From the NCBI GenBank assembly GCA_029213305.1, contig JARGPA010000011.1, positions 48,916-112,915 on the forward strand: a stretch of 64,000 bases of DNA, read 5' to 3'. A program made the translations under genes and the position numbers. This document shows positions 1-9,563 of the stretch, one piece after another. The stretch is from Phycisphaerales bacterium. Its GTDB lineage: Bacteria; Planctomycetota; Phycisphaerae; Phycisphaerales; UBA1924. Within the stretch, counting starts at the first letter, position 1; each line of letters starts with the position of its first letter. The notes beneath the pieces are model-generated. The model did no database searches, was not told the origin of the DNA, and saw only the letters and a list, made by a program, of their open reading frames with translations.

Positions 1-47
1 GCTCAGTCGTTCGGGAAAACAGATATACCTCGAAAGGATACAGAGTT

Positions 48-377
48 ATGGCAAGTGCGAATGTGATGGAGTTCACGGACGGTAACTTTGAAGCTGAAGT
101 GCTCAGTTCGGATAAGCCTGTGCTTGTTGATTTCTGGGCAGAATGGTGTATGCCTTGTAAGATTTTGGCACCAACCATTGATGATGTTGCTGACAGTAAC
201 ACCGATTCACTCAAAGTTGGAAAAGTCGATACTGATGCGAATCGTGAAATCTCCATGAAATACGGTATCAGCGCGATCCCAACTGTCATCATCTTCAAAG
301 GTGGCGAAATCGCAAAGAAGTTCGTCGGGCTCACAAAGAAAGAAGACATCGAAGCCGCGTTGTCAGAGCTTGCATAA
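48..377 (+). CDS. trxA: Thioredoxin
   Basis: A 109-residue cytoplasmic thioredoxin, which reduces protein disulfides through a dithiol that is recycled by thioredoxin reductase. The active site is W33-C34-M35-P36-C37 and the conserved cis-proline is P78 in the AIPT stretch; length and fold are normal for a single-domain thioredoxin. A Shine-Dalgarno-like GAAAGGA lies upstream of the ATG. The odd point is methionine where almost all thioredoxins have glycine (CGPC). Family assignment is certain from motifs; the effect of the CMPC site on redox potential is inference. Confidence 0.95.
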   Translation: MASANVMEFTDGNFEAEVLSSDKPVLVDFWAEWCMPCKILAPTIDDVADSNTDSLKVGKVDTDANREISMKYGISAIPTVIIFKGGEIAKKFVGLTKKEDIEAALSELA

Positions 378-448
378 GAATCGAATAATCCGATCAGACA
401 GAGTGATCGAAACTATATTTTTTAACAACCATACGATCGAGAATCAAC

Positions 449-1531
449 ATGAGTACTGAATCGAGTAACCGTCCGCTTCGTTGCGGAGCAGTCGGAGTAG
501 GGCGGATGGGCCAACATCACGCGCGTGTATATGCGCAGATGGAAGGCGTAGAGCTCGTCGGTGTAGTTGATGCAAACTTTGATCGTGCCAAAGAGATCGC
601 TGAGAAGTTTGGTTGTCCTGCGTTTGCAACTGAAGAAGAGCTTCTCGCCGCGGGTGTTGAAGCAGTTTCAATCGCTGTGCCAACAACATACCATCTCAAA
701 AGCGCTAAACCATTCCTCGAAGCAGGGGTTGCATGTTTGATTGAAAAACCACTCGCACAAGGCGGTGAAGAAGCGCAACAAATCAAAGAGATCGCAGAAG
801 CAAACGATGCATGTCTCATGGTTGGACACATCGAACGATTTAATCCAATCATGCGTGCGATGCAAAAAGCAACCGAAGGCAACGGCGAACCGATCACTCC
901 GAGCTTCATCGAAGTTCATCGTGTGTCGCCGATGACTTTCCGTTCGATCGATATCGGAGTTGTCATGGACATGATGATTCACGATCTCGATGTTGTCCTG
1001 ATGTTGATGGGCGGTAGAGAACCTGACGAGATCCAAGCTTCAGGGGTTGCAGTTGTTTCCGAGTTTGAAGACTTGTGTAATGCTCGTCTGGTATGGAATC
1101 GGACTGAAGAAGAGGGCGGCGGTCAATGCGTTGCGAATGTAACCGCTTCGCGTCTTGCAATGAAGACTGAGCGAGTGACTCGAATCACAGGTGAAAACGG
1201 GTATATCAAAATCGATTATGCCGCCAAAACAGGCACTCTGATTCGCCGAACTGCAAATGAGATCCAGATGCGCGAAGTTCGTGACCAGTTGCGTCAAGGG
1301 CATGATCTGACAGATATGGACTGGACAGAGCTGATCAACATCGAACCACTCGAAATCGATAACGGCGAACCAATCGTCAAAGAAATCGAAGCCTTCTTAG
1401 AAGCGGTTCAGACTGGAAATCAGCCTGCGATCAATGCTGAGGCGGGATTCGCGAATGTTCGGACCGCCGAGCGAATTGTCCAAGCTATCGCAGAATCCAT
1501 CGGAAATCGTGCGACAGCTGCATTGTCCTAG
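449..1531 (+). CDS. Gfo/Idh/MocA family NAD(P)-dependent oxidoreductase
   Basis: A 360-residue sugar-dehydrogenase-type enzyme. The N-terminal Rossmann fold has the nucleotide-binding GVGRMG at about residues 16-21, followed by the family EKP motif at 99-101, which is the usual catalytic lysine region; the C-terminal half is the typical alpha/beta substrate domain. A GHIERFNP segment at about residue 127 resembles the subgroup that oxidises UDP-N-acetylhexosamines for envelope sugar synthesis, but this similarity is from memory and the substrate is not determined by the sequence. It stands about 70 bases after trxA on the same strand. Confidence 0.9.
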   Translation: MSTESSNRPLRCGAVGVGRMGQHHARVYAQMEGVELVGVVDANFDRAKEIAEKFGCPAFATEEELLAAGVEAVSIAVPTTYHLKSAKPFLEAGVACLIEKPLAQGGEEAQQIKEIAEANDACLMVGHIERFNPIMRAMQKATEGNGEPITPSFIEVHRVSPMTFRSIDIGVVMDMMIHDLDVVLMLMGGREPDEIQASGVAVVSEFEDLCNARLVWNRTEEEGGGQCVANVTASRLAMKTERVTRITGENGYIKIDYAAKTGTLIRRTANEIQMREVRDQLRQGHDLTDMDWTELINIEPLEIDNGEPIVKEIEAFLEAVQTGNQPAINAEAGFANVRTAERIVQAIAESIGNRATAALS

Positions 1532-1733
1532 AGAATAGATCACCCCGATCATGATCCTCTTCAATCACATCTTAATCATAAATGGTAAAACCTTGACCGG
1601 CGGGTCATTGGACTCTCGTCCTTTGGTCTTGTGCGGCTAGACTAGCGTAAAGCCTTGTATTTGCAATGGCTTTGATGTACGATCCCACTCAGAACCGTAT
1701 TCGAATTGAACAGTAACAGGAAAATGTCAGACT

Positions 1734-3155
1734 ATGACTGATCAGCCTCAAACAACACCGAACGATCCAGCAACTCCTTCAACTGAAGCACCAAGCACGA
1801 CTGCTTCAACTCCAATGACTCCGCCTGCGAGCAGCAGTGCGGAACTCGATGCACAAACAAATGCAGAGATCGAAGCAGCAATGGCAGATCTCGCAGATGC
1901 GGGGGCTGCAGAAGAAGGAGCATCAAACGGGAAGATTCGTGGGCCTCGCGTAGTTCGTGGCGGCCGCGAGCATCGTACTGGCAAGGTTGTCTCTGTTGGC
2001 GCGACTGATCTATTCGTCGAGTTTGGTCCAAAAGAACTCGGTGTCATTGATGTAACCCAGTTCAAAGAAGAGAAACCCAAAGTCGGAGATGCTCTTGAAG
2101 TCGCAGTTCAGAGATTTGACAGCGCTGAATCATTGTACATCTGTGCGTTGCCTGGTGCCGTCCAAAAAGCAGACTGGGAAATGCTCGAGCAAGGACAAGT
2201 TGTCGAAGCTCGAGTAACTGGGACGAACAAGGGTGGACTCGAGCTTGAAATCGCAGGCCATCGTGCTTTCATGCCTGCATCACAAGTTGATATCAATCAC
2301 ATCGCAGATCTCTCCGTGTATGTTGGAGAGAAGATCACTTGTGAAGTGCAGAAGATTGATCGTCGCGGTCAAGGCAATATCGTTCTCTCTCGCAGAGACA
2401 TCATTGCAAAGGAAAGAGCAAAGGCCGCGGAAGGGCTCAAAGAAGCGCTCAACGAAGGTGATACAATCGAAGGTACCGTTCGCAAGATTATGGATTTCGG
2501 CGCATTCGTCGATATCGGTGGCGTTGACGGACTCATCCACATCAACGATCTCTCGCATGATCGAGTGAATCACGGTGCAAAGGGTGTCGCACAACATGTA
2601 TCTGAAGGCCAAAAAGTCACTGTTCAGATTCTCAAGATAGATTGGGAAGCAAATCGCATTGGTTTAGGTCTCAAGCAACTACAAGCAGATCCATTTACCG
2701 CTGCGGCAAGTGAAGTAGTTGAAGGTGCAGAGATGACAGGTAAAGTCACCAAAATCCTCGATTTCGGTGCATTCATCGAAGTCGCACCTGGAATCGAAGG
2801 CTTGGTCCATATTTCAGAACTCGAATGGCGCCGAGTAAATGATGTCAACGAAGTCCTCACTGAGAACGAAGTCGTTCAAGTGAAAGTACTCAAAGTCGAC
2901 TCAGATGATCGCAAGATATCACTTTCGATCAAACAACTCAAAGATCGTCCTCAACAACAAGGTGGCGGCGGTCGCGGACGCGGCGGCAAAGGTGGAGGCC
3001 GCGGTCGCGACGATCGTGATCCCGCAGAGATCCTCAAAGAAACCCCACAACTCCGTCGTTTGCGTGAGCAATCGAAGAAGAGCAAGCCAAAGGGTGGAGG
3101 CGGGATCGGCAACGCCGGGGGACTCGGTATCGGGCTCGGCGATCTGAAGCTCTAA
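1734..3155 (+). CDS. S1 RNA-binding domain protein (ribosomal protein S1-like), four S1 repeats
   Basis: A 473-residue RNA-binding protein with four S1 (OB-fold) repeats at about residues 80-140, 153-222, 242-315 and 330-402; the third and fourth carry the classic DFGAF(V/I) and GL(I/V)HI(N/S)(D/E)L signatures. It may act as ribosomal protein S1 in mRNA binding, although canonical S1 has six repeats. The first 70 residues are Ser/Thr/Pro/Ala-rich and probably disordered. Residues 408-427 are an RGG/GGR-rich stretch and the end is glycine-rich. A strong terminator follows the stop, so it appears to be monocistronic. Confidence 0.88.
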   Translation: MTDQPQTTPNDPATPSTEAPSTTASTPMTPPASSSAELDAQTNAEIEAAMADLADAGAAEEGASNGKIRGPRVVRGGREHRTGKVVSVGATDLFVEFGPKELGVIDVTQFKEEKPKVGDALEVAVQRFDSAESLYICALPGAVQKADWEMLEQGQVVEARVTGTNKGGLELEIAGHRAFMPASQVDINHIADLSVYVGEKITCEVQKIDRRGQGNIVLSRRDIIAKERAKAAEGLKEALNEGDTIEGTVRKIMDFGAFVDIGGVDGLIHINDLSHDRVNHGAKGVAQHVSEGQKVTVQILKIDWEANRIGLGLKQLQADPFTAAASEVVEGAEMTGKVTKILDFGAFIEVAPGIEGLVHISELEWRRVNDVNEVLTENEVVQVKVLKVDSDDRKISLSIKQLKDRPQQQGGGGRGRGGKGGGRGRDDRDPAEILKETPQLRRLREQSKKSKPKGGGGIGNAGGLGIGLGDLKL

Positions 3156-3182
3156 TCTCAAGATATCAACATACAAATCATC

Positions 3183-3217
3183 AAAAGCCGCCCTCGATTG
3201 ACGAGGGCGGCTTTTTT
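3183..3217 (+). terminator. Rho-independent terminator after the S1 protein gene
   Basis: AAAAGCCGCCCTCG and CGAGGGCGGCTTTTTT form a perfect GC-rich stem around an ATTGA loop and end in a T-run, 27 bases past the S1 gene stop. Confidence 0.92.
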
Positions 3218-3484
3218 ACAGCTCAAGCGTACTGCTCAATCTGTAGTCACCTTTTCTAATCGTTACAAACCACAAGGTTTCGTCAGAGTACATATCTAGA
3301 GCATGAGCAACGGTAGTTCGCAAATTGAGTTGCTCCATGCATATTCAAAATGGACATATGGTATGTGACTCCTAGATCTGGGGACGAGGTGATCACTTCA
3401 TGCTGTTTGTGAGAGTTTTAGAACATACTATTTGGTATGAAAAACCTCAAGCAACTACAACGAATCAGACTCTCTGGAGGCTTC
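3218..3484. other. Intergenic region with no recognised gene
   Basis: No convincing coding frame, RNA gene or repeat is visible. It should hold the promoter of the following secreted-protein gene, but no clear -35/-10 pair stands out. Confidence 0.5.
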
Positions 3485-4822
3485 ATGTTCACCAATATCA
3501 CCACCTTAGTTGCTGCTTGTTCAATGATTTCCTGTGCATCGCTCGCAGTTGGAAGCGATGGGAAACGACCGACCAGTGGAAATGACTCGCCTCTCACGAG
3601 AGGGAATGGTGCAGGCTCAGGTTCAAACTCCGGAAGCGATAGAGGTAACGATGGAGATCGCGATCACGGTCTAAACGGCGAACGCTGGCAAGATCGAATC
3701 CCTCGTCAGCCGATGTGGTTCATCAGTGCGGGGACCGCAAATCGATCAAGCAATGTGCATCCTGAGGATAACTCCAGAGGACTCGCAGTTTGGTGGCGCG
3801 GCGAAAACGCAGTAGATGAGCTCGTTCGTCGAATGCACAATGGGTATGACAACGGAGCTCGTTGGTTCTTTATCAATCGACCAATGGGGACACCGGGAAA
3901 TACAGAAGTCCCAGGCGCAAGTTGGTTAACGATGGATTCAAACAAGCGTGATGATCTACCAATGAAACTCTCGAAAGAGTTACTTGATGAGTTTGATGAA
4001 CCAGTTCATGTCGTTTGGTTTATCGGATCTGAAATGTCGGATCCTCGCGAGTACCCAGGGCGTACACCAAATCGCGCCTCGGATTTCTACGAACTTGGTA
4101 AAAACGATACATGGGAACAACTTGTCGGTTCAAGAGTCACACTCGGAGGGTGGATCTCAACAGGAGCAAGCGGTATTGCATTCGACGCATCTTCCCCGCT
4201 CGATGAACGCCAGCACTTCATTGATCTCTTTGAACAACTCAATGGAGCGCCATTTAATCTCGGTATCTACGGCGAAGCTTACCCTCTGATGTACAGTAAC
4301 AATCGTTCAACACGAGACGGGCATGGAACCCCGATTCTTGATGTGGATGCAATCGAATCAATGCCTTGGATTGGTACTACGAACTACATCGACGGACGCT
4401 GGCCAAATGGAGGCCAATCCGATTCATTCCCGCTCGATGAAGATCTAACACGAATGTTTGTTTGGTTCGAGAGATCAAATCTCGGATATGGAAACGAAAA
4501 TCAACGAATCGATCTGGTCAACGCATATATGGATCGTGGTTTGATTCCGATTACCCGTGATCCAGTGATGTTCCGTGAAGCGATCAACCGCATGAATCCT
4601 TCGTATTCAAGAGCCGGCAATGATTCGAACAGTTCAAACTCATCAAGGCCGCAAGCACGATCAAGCAGCCGTCGATCGAATGCGAGTAGTCCGAGCAGCC
4701 GTACAGGTTCTCGAACCGCGGGACAAAGCACCGTTCGCAACAAAGGGACTTCAAAGATCGTTCCAAGTCAGACATTGCCACAACGGTACCAGCACATTCC
4801 GGCTGCGACAGACACAGAGTGA
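3485..4822 (+). CDS. Exported protein of unknown function with low-complexity C-terminus
   Basis: Not recognised at family level. The ATG at 3485 follows GGAGG closely and gives 445 residues; an upstream in-frame ATG at 3437 would add 16 residues. The N-terminus is a signal peptide with a possible lipobox (VAAC), so the product may be a lipoprotein. A linker rich in G, S, N and D leads to a globular domain of about 320 residues rich in Trp and aromatic residues (PMWFISAG, HVVWFIGSEMSD, GGWISTGASG, WIGTTNYIDG), which reads like a TIM-barrel or glycosidase-like fold. No catalytic motif could be assigned. The last 80 residues are Ser/Arg/Asn-rich and probably disordered. Confidence 0.75.
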   Translation: MFTNITTLVAACSMISCASLAVGSDGKRPTSGNDSPLTRGNGAGSGSNSGSDRGNDGDRDHGLNGERWQDRIPRQPMWFISAGTANRSSNVHPEDNSRGLAVWWRGENAVDELVRRMHNGYDNGARWFFINRPMGTPGNTEVPGASWLTMDSNKRDDLPMKLSKELLDEFDEPVHVVWFIGSEMSDPREYPGRTPNRASDFYELGKNDTWEQLVGSRVTLGGWISTGASGIAFDASSPLDERQHFIDLFEQLNGAPFNLGIYGEAYPLMYSNNRSTRDGHGTPILDVDAIESMPWIGTTNYIDGRWPNGGQSDSFPLDEDLTRMFVWFERSNLGYGNENQRIDLVNAYMDRGLIPITRDPVMFREAINRMNPSYSRAGNDSNSSNSSRPQARSSSRRSNASSPSSRTGSRTAGQSTVRNKGTSKIVPSQTLPQRYQHIPAATDTE

Positions 4823-4838
4823 TTACATTGTTGAACTC

Positions 4839-5381
4839 TTAAAGCCCGGTTGATCCGAAACCTGAGCTGCCCCGATCCGTGTCGTCGAGTTCTTCGACTT
4901 CATGGATTGTTGCATGCGCAACTGGAGCGATGATCATCTGAGCGATGCGATCACCGTGACGGATCGTGTACGATTCCGATCCTAGATTGATTAGCGCAAT
5001 GAACATCTCTCCACGATAGTCTGCGTCGATCGTCCCTGGAGCATTGGGCAAACTAATCCCATGTTTAGTTGAGAGACCTGAACGAGGACGGACTTGTCCT
5101 TCGTGTCCAAATGGAATCGCACACGCATATCCAAGTGGAATTTTGACAATCTCACCAGGTTGGATCTTCACCGCTGCAGGCATGTCATGCCGAGGCAAAC
5201 ACGCCGCGAGATCTAGCCCTGCAGCATGAGCAGACTTATACGCAGGAAGAGTCGCTCGATCATCGAGTCTCTTCACACGAACCGCAGTAGCAGTCACTCG
5301 TCCTACACCTGGAACTTTGATTTCTGAGATCAGATCAGTAGTACTTGGAATCTTGGAAGCGTGTGTAGGAGATATTGTCAT
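4839..5381 (-). CDS. dut: dUTP diphosphatase (dUTPase)
   Basis: A 180-residue trimeric-type dUTPase that hydrolyses dUTP to dUMP and pyrophosphate. Conserved motifs are visible in order: AGLDLAA (motif I), RPRSGLS (motif II), GTIDADYRGE (motif III, with the catalytic aspartate), GDRIAQMI (motif IV) and RGSSGFGSTG (motif V) at the C-terminus. About 35 extra residues precede motif I compared with the compact bacterial enzyme. It is convergent with the preceding exported-protein gene, with only 16 bases between stops. Confidence 0.96.
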   Translation of the reverse strand: MTISPTHASKIPSTTDLISEIKVPGVGRVTATAVRVKRLDDRATLPAYKSAHAAGLDLAACLPRHDMPAAVKIQPGEIVKIPLGYACAIPFGHEGQVRPRSGLSTKHGISLPNAPGTIDADYRGEMFIALINLGSESYTIRHGDRIAQMIIAPVAHATIHEVEELDDTDRGSSGFGSTGL

Positions 5382-5469
5382 GTGATGATACTAATGCGTG
5401 CAACAACTCTTGTCACGCTTGAATAGGCGATGATCAGAAAAAGAATCTTGTTGTGAATAGAAACTTGGT

Positions 5470-5769
5470 TTATCCGAACGCGATATTTGGTTCGATAGAT
5501 CCGATAATTTCAATATCCTCATCAGTGAGGTTTCTGCGCAGATCATCAAGGATTCGGTTAAACGAATCAATAAGTCGGCGAGTAGACGCGATCGCGTTGT
5601 CCATTGAGCTTTTGCCTGTGACTTGTTTGACAAGATCGGGTTGATGGATCTCTGCGAGGTTTCGTTCAGAGATCGATTTGGCATCGAGGAGTGATCGGAG
5701 CAGTGTCATTGCTTCATCTCTTCTCTGAGTTGTTTCTTGAATCATGCGCTGTTTCGCAGTATCAAGCAT
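5470..5769 (-). CDS. Small hypothetical protein, helical
   Basis: Ninety-nine residues, mostly charged and predicted helical, with no recognised domain, signal peptide or membrane segment. The ATG is preceded by a strong AGGAGG on the minus strand (5776-5781 region), which supports a real gene. It shares orientation with dut and lies about 90 bases upstream of it, so the two may be cotranscribed. Function unknown. Confidence 0.65.
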   Translation of the reverse strand: MLDTAKQRMIQETTQRRDEAMTLLRSLLDAKSISERNLAEIHQPDLVKQVTGKSSMDNAIASTRRLIDSFNRILDDLRRNLTDEDIEIIGSIEPNIAFG

Positions 5770-5944
5770 TGAGGCCTCCTATGCCTTTGAAATAATCAGA
5801 TCCGTATCTGTATATTGTCGCATTGTTTATGCGTTGAGTCAAATCGTGTCCCTCGTTGACTTTCTGTCATTACGGCTGGCGTTGATCCTAGATGCACCAA
5901 CTGCGGGAAAAGCTCGATGATCACGAGAAAATAGATCCGATGGG

Positions 5945-6892
5945 TTAATCGTCTCCATCATCAGACGATGGTGATGTTCGTTGTTTGTTCGAGTTTTTCG
6001 AGAGGAACCCGAGCTGAACCATCAATCCAATGATCGTGAGAATGACCCATGCAACTGCCCAGATGACTGCGCTTTGATCCAGGAAATCTGGGCGCTGTCC
6101 AGTCCGAGCAGTAAGCAATGCAGAAGTAGATGCAATACACACTGCGGATCCGAACAAACTGGTGACTAATGCCGTGGTTCTTTTAGGCATCACAACTCCG
6201 ATTAGGAGTCCAAATGCGAGCCCTGCGAATCCTGCACTCAGTGCGATCAACTTGTCGCGTGTTGGGCGCCGATCGAGATCTGCTTTGATTGTGTTGTACA
6301 TCTGCTCAACAAACTCTTTTGAACGGGTTGCAGCATCCTTGAGTTGTTGCTTTGTGTCATCGTCGAGGACTTTATTATCTTGGTCTAAAAGATTCACAGA
6401 TCTCTCTGCGGCTTGACGCGTGATTTCATCATTGAGTGACGTTGCGATTCCTGCAACAGATTCCCCAGATTCGACGAGTGCTGCTTGTGTTTCACTTGGG
6501 ATCTCATCGGAGACAGTTGGATTGAAATGAAGGAATATCATCGCGCCCAACACCCCGGCGGCTGCAAACGCAAGAGATGAAGTCATCGCAATGACAAGTC
6601 GGAACATCGCAAGCGAAACGAGTGATCCGAGGATACCCCCTGTGATGAGTCCAGTGACTCCAGGAGTGATTGTGATCCCCCCAGGATGGAATGATGGAAG
6701 TCCTGTGAGTGGGAGGATTGTCGTTCCCACAAATGCACCAATCGCGAGTCCAAAGAGGAAGAACACTGGTTTGATTACACGCGCTCCGACGAGCCAAAGC
6801 ATGAGCCCAGCCATCAGCGCCATTCCAAGTGGAACCGAACCGCCTTCAGGGAGTGATTGAGCAAAGAGAATGGTTGATTGAGTTGGTTCCAT
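5945..6892 (-). CDS. Multi-pass membrane protein, DUF4203-like
   Basis: A 315-residue membrane protein with about seven hydrophobic segments: several glycine-rich helices in residues 15-145, a soluble amphipathic stretch of about 70 residues (145-215) containing Arg/Asp-rich helices, then three more helices. The N-terminal glycine-zipper-like helices (GLAIGAFVG, GLITGGILGSL) recall DUF4203/TMEM198-type proteins, but that call is weak. The C-terminus is charged and cytosolic in appearance. It is divergent from pheA. Confidence 0.65.
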   Translation of the reverse strand: MEPTQSTILFAQSLPEGGSVPLGMALMAGLMLWLVGARVIKPVFFLFGLAIGAFVGTTILPLTGLPSFHPGGITITPGVTGLITGGILGSLVSLAMFRLVIAMTSSLAFAAAGVLGAMIFLHFNPTVSDEIPSETQAALVESGESVAGIATSLNDEITRQAAERSVNLLDQDNKVLDDDTKQQLKDAATRSKEFVEQMYNTIKADLDRRPTRDKLIALSAGFAGLAFGLLIGVVMPKRTTALVTSLFGSAVCIASTSALLTARTGQRPDFLDQSAVIWAVAWVILTIIGLMVQLGFLSKNSNKQRTSPSSDDGDD

Positions 6893-7078
6893 ATGCGGAT
6901 CTTATTGGGATGTATTCACATTGGCTTTCGCGAATACTGTATGAAGGTAAGCTGAATCGGTTGTGTTTGCGCTTTGTTTGAGCGAATTTGCGTTTTTCCT
7001 TGCTCCTATCGGACAATCCTTGTCCAACTCACCATCCGGGTTGAGCCTTGAGCACACAATTGGCGATATCCTGAGCGT

Positions 7079-8269
7079 ATGTCAGGTAAATCATCAAAGA
7101 ACACAAATGCAGCAGAAACCCAAGATTCAGGGGATGCGCGATCAGAATCGGTCCAAGCTTCACAGGATCTCGGAGAGTTCCGTGTGCAGATTGATCAGAT
7201 TGATCAAAGGCTTGTCGATCTTCTCAACGAACGAGCAAAGCTCGTCGTTGAAGTTGGAACGCTCAAACGAGGATCAGATACACCTATCTACGCGCCACAT
7301 CGAGAAGCGCAGGTCCTTGAAAAAGCGATCGATCGTAACGAGGGCCCATTACCCGATCGAACGATCGAAGGAATCTATCGCGAGTTGATGTCTGGATCGT
7401 TTGCGCTTGAGCATCCTTTACGGATTGGGTACCTTGGACCTCCAGGTTCTTACTCACATCAAGCATCTGTCAAACAGTTTGGATCTTCTGTCGATTATGA
7501 AAACCTTCAACTCATCGGCGGAGTTTTTACCGAAGTTCGAAGAGGACATGTCAACTACGGACTCGTCCCAATTGAAAACTCAATCGGTGGCGGAATCACT
7601 GAAACCCTAGATGCGCTCGCGTCTAATGCTGGACATGTTTGGGTATATGCAGAAGCACAAATTGCGATTAAGCACATGCTTCTTACAAACTGCAAGCCGC
7701 ACGATGTCCGTCGGATTCATTCAAAACCAGAAGTCTTTGCTCAATGTCGAAACTGGTTGACAACACAGTATCCAAATGCGGCGTTGTTGCCTGATGCGTC
7801 AACGAGCCAAGCGGTAAAAACCGCAATCAAAGAGAATCAACTCGCAGTTGAGATTGGCGCGGAGCCCGGTTCTGCGGCGATCGCATCCGAGCTCGCGGGA
7901 GAGCTGTATGGGTTACCTGCGCTGTTTACCAATATTGCAGACAACCCGGACAATATCACCCGGTTCTACATCATCTCGAAAGAGAAAGCGCTCGCAACAG
8001 GGGACGACAAAACCTCAATTATGTTCGCGACTGAAGATAAGCCCGGCGCTTTGGTTGAAGTACTCCAAGCATTCCACAGCGAAGGAGTAAACCTAAGTCA
8101 CATCGATAAACGCCCATCAGGACGAGAGAACTGGAGTTACGCGTTTTATATTGATGCATTGGGCCACAGTGCAGACGAATCAATGAGACGAGCAATTGCA
8201 AATGCTCAAGAGCATTGCAAAGAGCTCCATGTGCTTGGGTCGTATCCGAGATCAAAACGAATACTCTGA
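7079..8269 (+). CDS. pheA: Bifunctional chorismate mutase / prephenate dehydratase (P-protein)
   Basis: Converts chorismate to prephenate and then to phenylpyruvate for phenylalanine synthesis. Of 396 residues, about 31-110 are an AroQ-type chorismate mutase (three helices, LVDLLNERAKLV), 115-300 the prephenate dehydratase (GYLGPPGSYSHQA start, IENSIGG, and the TRF motif in NITRFYI), and the rest an ACT regulatory domain for phenylalanine feedback. The ACT ESRP signature appears as DKRPSG, the usual Phe-binding region. A Ser/Asn-rich tail of 30 residues precedes the mutase. pdxA follows by 24 bases, and aroC of the same pathway lies further downstream. Confidence 0.95.
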   Translation: MSGKSSKNTNAAETQDSGDARSESVQASQDLGEFRVQIDQIDQRLVDLLNERAKLVVEVGTLKRGSDTPIYAPHREAQVLEKAIDRNEGPLPDRTIEGIYRELMSGSFALEHPLRIGYLGPPGSYSHQASVKQFGSSVDYENLQLIGGVFTEVRRGHVNYGLVPIENSIGGGITETLDALASNAGHVWVYAEAQIAIKHMLLTNCKPHDVRRIHSKPEVFAQCRNWLTTQYPNAALLPDASTSQAVKTAIKENQLAVEIGAEPGSAAIASELAGELYGLPALFTNIADNPDNITRFYIISKEKALATGDDKTSIMFATEDKPGALVEVLQAFHSEGVNLSHIDKRPSGRENWSYAFYIDALGHSADESMRRAIANAQEHCKELHVLGSYPRSKRIL

Positions 8270-8293
8270 TTGAGTTCGTGCGTATGATCTTAG

Positions 8294-9340
8294 GTGGATA
8301 ACAAACCAACCATCTCAGTTTCATTGGGCGACCCCGGCGGCGTAGGCCCTGAGGTTATCCTGCAAGCACTAAGTGATAAATCTCGTCGCATAAGTGCACG
8401 ATATCTCATCCACGGTTCTTCACACGCAATGCATCTTGCTGCAGAAGCATTGGGGATAGATCCATTTTGGTGGCGTGTGGATGCTCGATCCCCGATCGCA
8501 TCGACGGCCGATGCGCATGATGTTGTTCTACTCGATTCAGATCCTGAACTCATCGACGAAGGTTTAAACATCCGGTTTCCCAAGATGCCCAACAAACTGA
8601 GTGGGCGATTGAGTTTCGAATGGGTTGAACGAGCAATTGCAGACACGAAGAGAGATCAACGCGATCCACTTAGATCTGATGCAATTGTGACAGGTCCAAT
8701 CAACAAACAAGCGTGGGCAATGGCTGGAAAAAAACGATATCCAGGACATACTGAACTGCTCGCTCAAAGATTGAACGCGAAGTACCACGCGATGATGTTT
8801 GTGGGAGACAAACTCCGCGTTGTTCTCGCGACGGTGCATATCCCAATCAATGAGATCAAAGACAAACTCACAATCGGAGCAGTGCATACCGCGATCGATC
8901 AAGGGCATCAAGCGTGTGTTCAACTCGGGTTTGCTCGTCCCAGAATCGCAGTTTGTGGCCTCAACCCACACGCAGGTGAAGACGGGTTAATGGGGGATGA
9001 AGAGTCTCGGATCATCTCTCCTGCGATCGATCACGCCGTAAACTCAGGGATCCTTGCTTCTGGACCATACCCTGGAGATACGATTTTTAACGCTGCTATT
9101 GCGGGCAAGTTTGATCTTGTCGTCGCGATGTATCACGATCAGGGTTTAATCCCAGTTAAGTTGCTTGAACGTGATCTCGCAGTGAATGTCACACTTGGAT
9201 TACCAACTGTCCGGACGAGCCCGGATCATGGAACAGCCTTCGATATTGCAGGAAAAGGAATCGCAGATCCTGGGTCGATGAGTCATGCGATTGACCTTGC
9301 GATCAAGATGTGTACCGAATCCCCAGAGGTTGTTGAATAA
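8294..9340 (+). CDS. pdxA: 4-hydroxythreonine-4-phosphate dehydrogenase
   Basis: A 348-residue NAD-dependent dehydrogenase of the DXP-dependent pyridoxal phosphate pathway, metal-dependent and dimeric. Family motifs are GDPGGVGPEV at the N-terminus, TGPINKQAW, PGHTELL (metal histidine), ATVHIP, GLNPHAGE (second histidine) and MYHDQGLIPVK (third histidine). It starts with GTG at 8294. It follows pheA by 24 bases and may be cotranscribed. Confidence 0.95.
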   Translation: MDNKPTISVSLGDPGGVGPEVILQALSDKSRRISARYLIHGSSHAMHLAAEALGIDPFWWRVDARSPIASTADAHDVVLLDSDPELIDEGLNIRFPKMPNKLSGRLSFEWVERAIADTKRDQRDPLRSDAIVTGPINKQAWAMAGKKRYPGHTELLAQRLNAKYHAMMFVGDKLRVVLATVHIPINEIKDKLTIGAVHTAIDQGHQACVQLGFARPRIAVCGLNPHAGEDGLMGDEESRIISPAIDHAVNSGILASGPYPGDTIFNAAIAGKFDLVVAMYHDQGLIPVKLLERDLAVNVTLGLPTVRTSPDHGTAFDIAGKGIADPGSMSHAIDLAIKMCTESPEVVE

Positions 9341-9563
9341 AGATCATTCAATCAATTCTGACGAGTTGATTGACAGACGCTTGAAACTGTGCAACACTCT
9401 GAGCACTATGAAGAATCAACACTGACATATTGAGCGTTCATTTATATTCTGTTTTCGCAACAGAATTGAATCGTGGCCGCAGCCTTCCTGCCCACGCGTT
9501 GGTATCAGACTCATTCTGATGCCTGATCAATCGACTGATCTTCAAAAGCACAGGTAAAACGAA

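Noticed and set aside
9349..9372. Inverted repeat after pdxA as a terminator
   Set aside because: The stem is short (CAATCAA/TTGATTG) and lacks a following T-run on the plus strand.
9340..9563. Riboswitch upstream of the MATE gene
   Set aside because: A few short hairpins are visible, but no conserved core of the guanidine, SAM, FMN or other known classes could be recognised.
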